Shown: positions 5,521-5,597 of the stretch, piece after piece
Numbering within the stretch: the stretch's first letter is position 1
Layout of the letters: every line of letters begins with the position of its first letter
Assembly: GCA_030446945.1 (NCBI GenBank)
Contig: JAUJMI010000263.1
Span: forward strand, 1 to 5,597
Direction: 5' to 3'
Length of the DNA stretch: 5,597 nucleotides
Origin: Longimicrobium sp.
GTDB lineage: Bacteria > Gemmatimonadota > Gemmatimonadetes > Longimicrobiales > Longimicrobiaceae
The notes under the pieces: model-generated
What the model saw: only the letters and a program-made list of their open reading frames with translations
Database searches by the model: none
Told to the model about the DNA's origin: nothing
Position numbers and translations under genes: made by a program

Positions 5521-5593
5521 GGGACGTGGCGCAGCCCGGTAGCGCACCTGAATGGGGTTCAGGGGGTCGCCGGTTCAAATCCGGCCGTCCCGA
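5520..5593 (+). tRNA. tRNA-Pro (anticodon GGG)
   Basis: The 74-base sequence folds into a complete cloverleaf. The acceptor stem is CGGGACG (5520-5526) with CGTCCCG (5586-5592), seven pairs. The D stem is GCGC/GCGC with loop AGCCCGGTA. The anticodon stem is CCTGA/TCAGG with loop ATGGGGT, placing anticodon GGG at 5554-5556 to read CCC and CCU. The variable loop is GGGTC, and the T arm is GCCGG/CCGGC with loop TTCAAAT. The C1-G72 pair and A73 discriminator are the usual bacterial proline identity features. The bases after A73 are CTGG, so the CCA end is not encoded and must be added by nucleotidyltransferase. Confidence 0.97.
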
Positions 5594-5597
5594 CTGG

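Noticed and set aside
1..5597. CRISPR array, insertion sequence or phage attachment site
   Set aside because: No regularly spaced direct repeats, transposase, terminal inverted repeats or integrase were seen; the tRNA 3' end shows no duplicated copy within the window.

Overview
This is a GC-rich (roughly 70% G+C by eye) bacterial chromosomal window with tightly packed genes, starts that lack obvious Shine-Dalgarno sequences, and a tRNA without an encoded CCA end. A secreted RCC1-repeat/Ig-like lipoprotein beside a monofunctional proline dehydrogenase and an M61 peptidase is the kind of content I associate with Gemmatimonadota, particularly Longimicrobium-like bacteria. That placement is inference from protein style, not a proven assignment.

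The left part (1-1996) is read on the minus strand. At the window edge is the first 31 codons of an MDR-family (quinone oxidoreductase/zinc-less alcohol dehydrogenase-like) protein. Upstream of it lies a large gene for a lipoprotein with a signal peptide, two Ig-like domains and a seven-unit RCC1 beta-propeller. This gene is split by an apparent one-base deletion near 1640-1650, so it is either a pseudogene or carries a sequencing error.

A 249-base divergent gap (1997-2245) separates this from a plus-strand cluster: a 126-residue protein of unknown function (2246-2626), a proline dehydrogenase with an unusual C-terminal membrane-like tail (2652-3671), and a cytoplasmic-looking M61 metallopeptidase with a C-terminal PDZ domain (3673-5451). 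Gaps of 25 bases and 1 base suggest one operon. A plausible but unproven theme is peptide breakdown (M61) feeding proline oxidation (ProDH).

The right end holds a complete tRNA-Pro(GGG) at 5520-5593. It has a good candidate promoter whose -35 box overlaps the M61 stop codon, and a strong hairpin sits between that promoter and the tRNA.

No clearly new biological system is visible. The points most worth checking are the lipoprotein frameshift, the membrane tail on the proline dehydrogenase, the tRNA promoter and hairpin arrangement, and the uncharacterised 126-residue protein.
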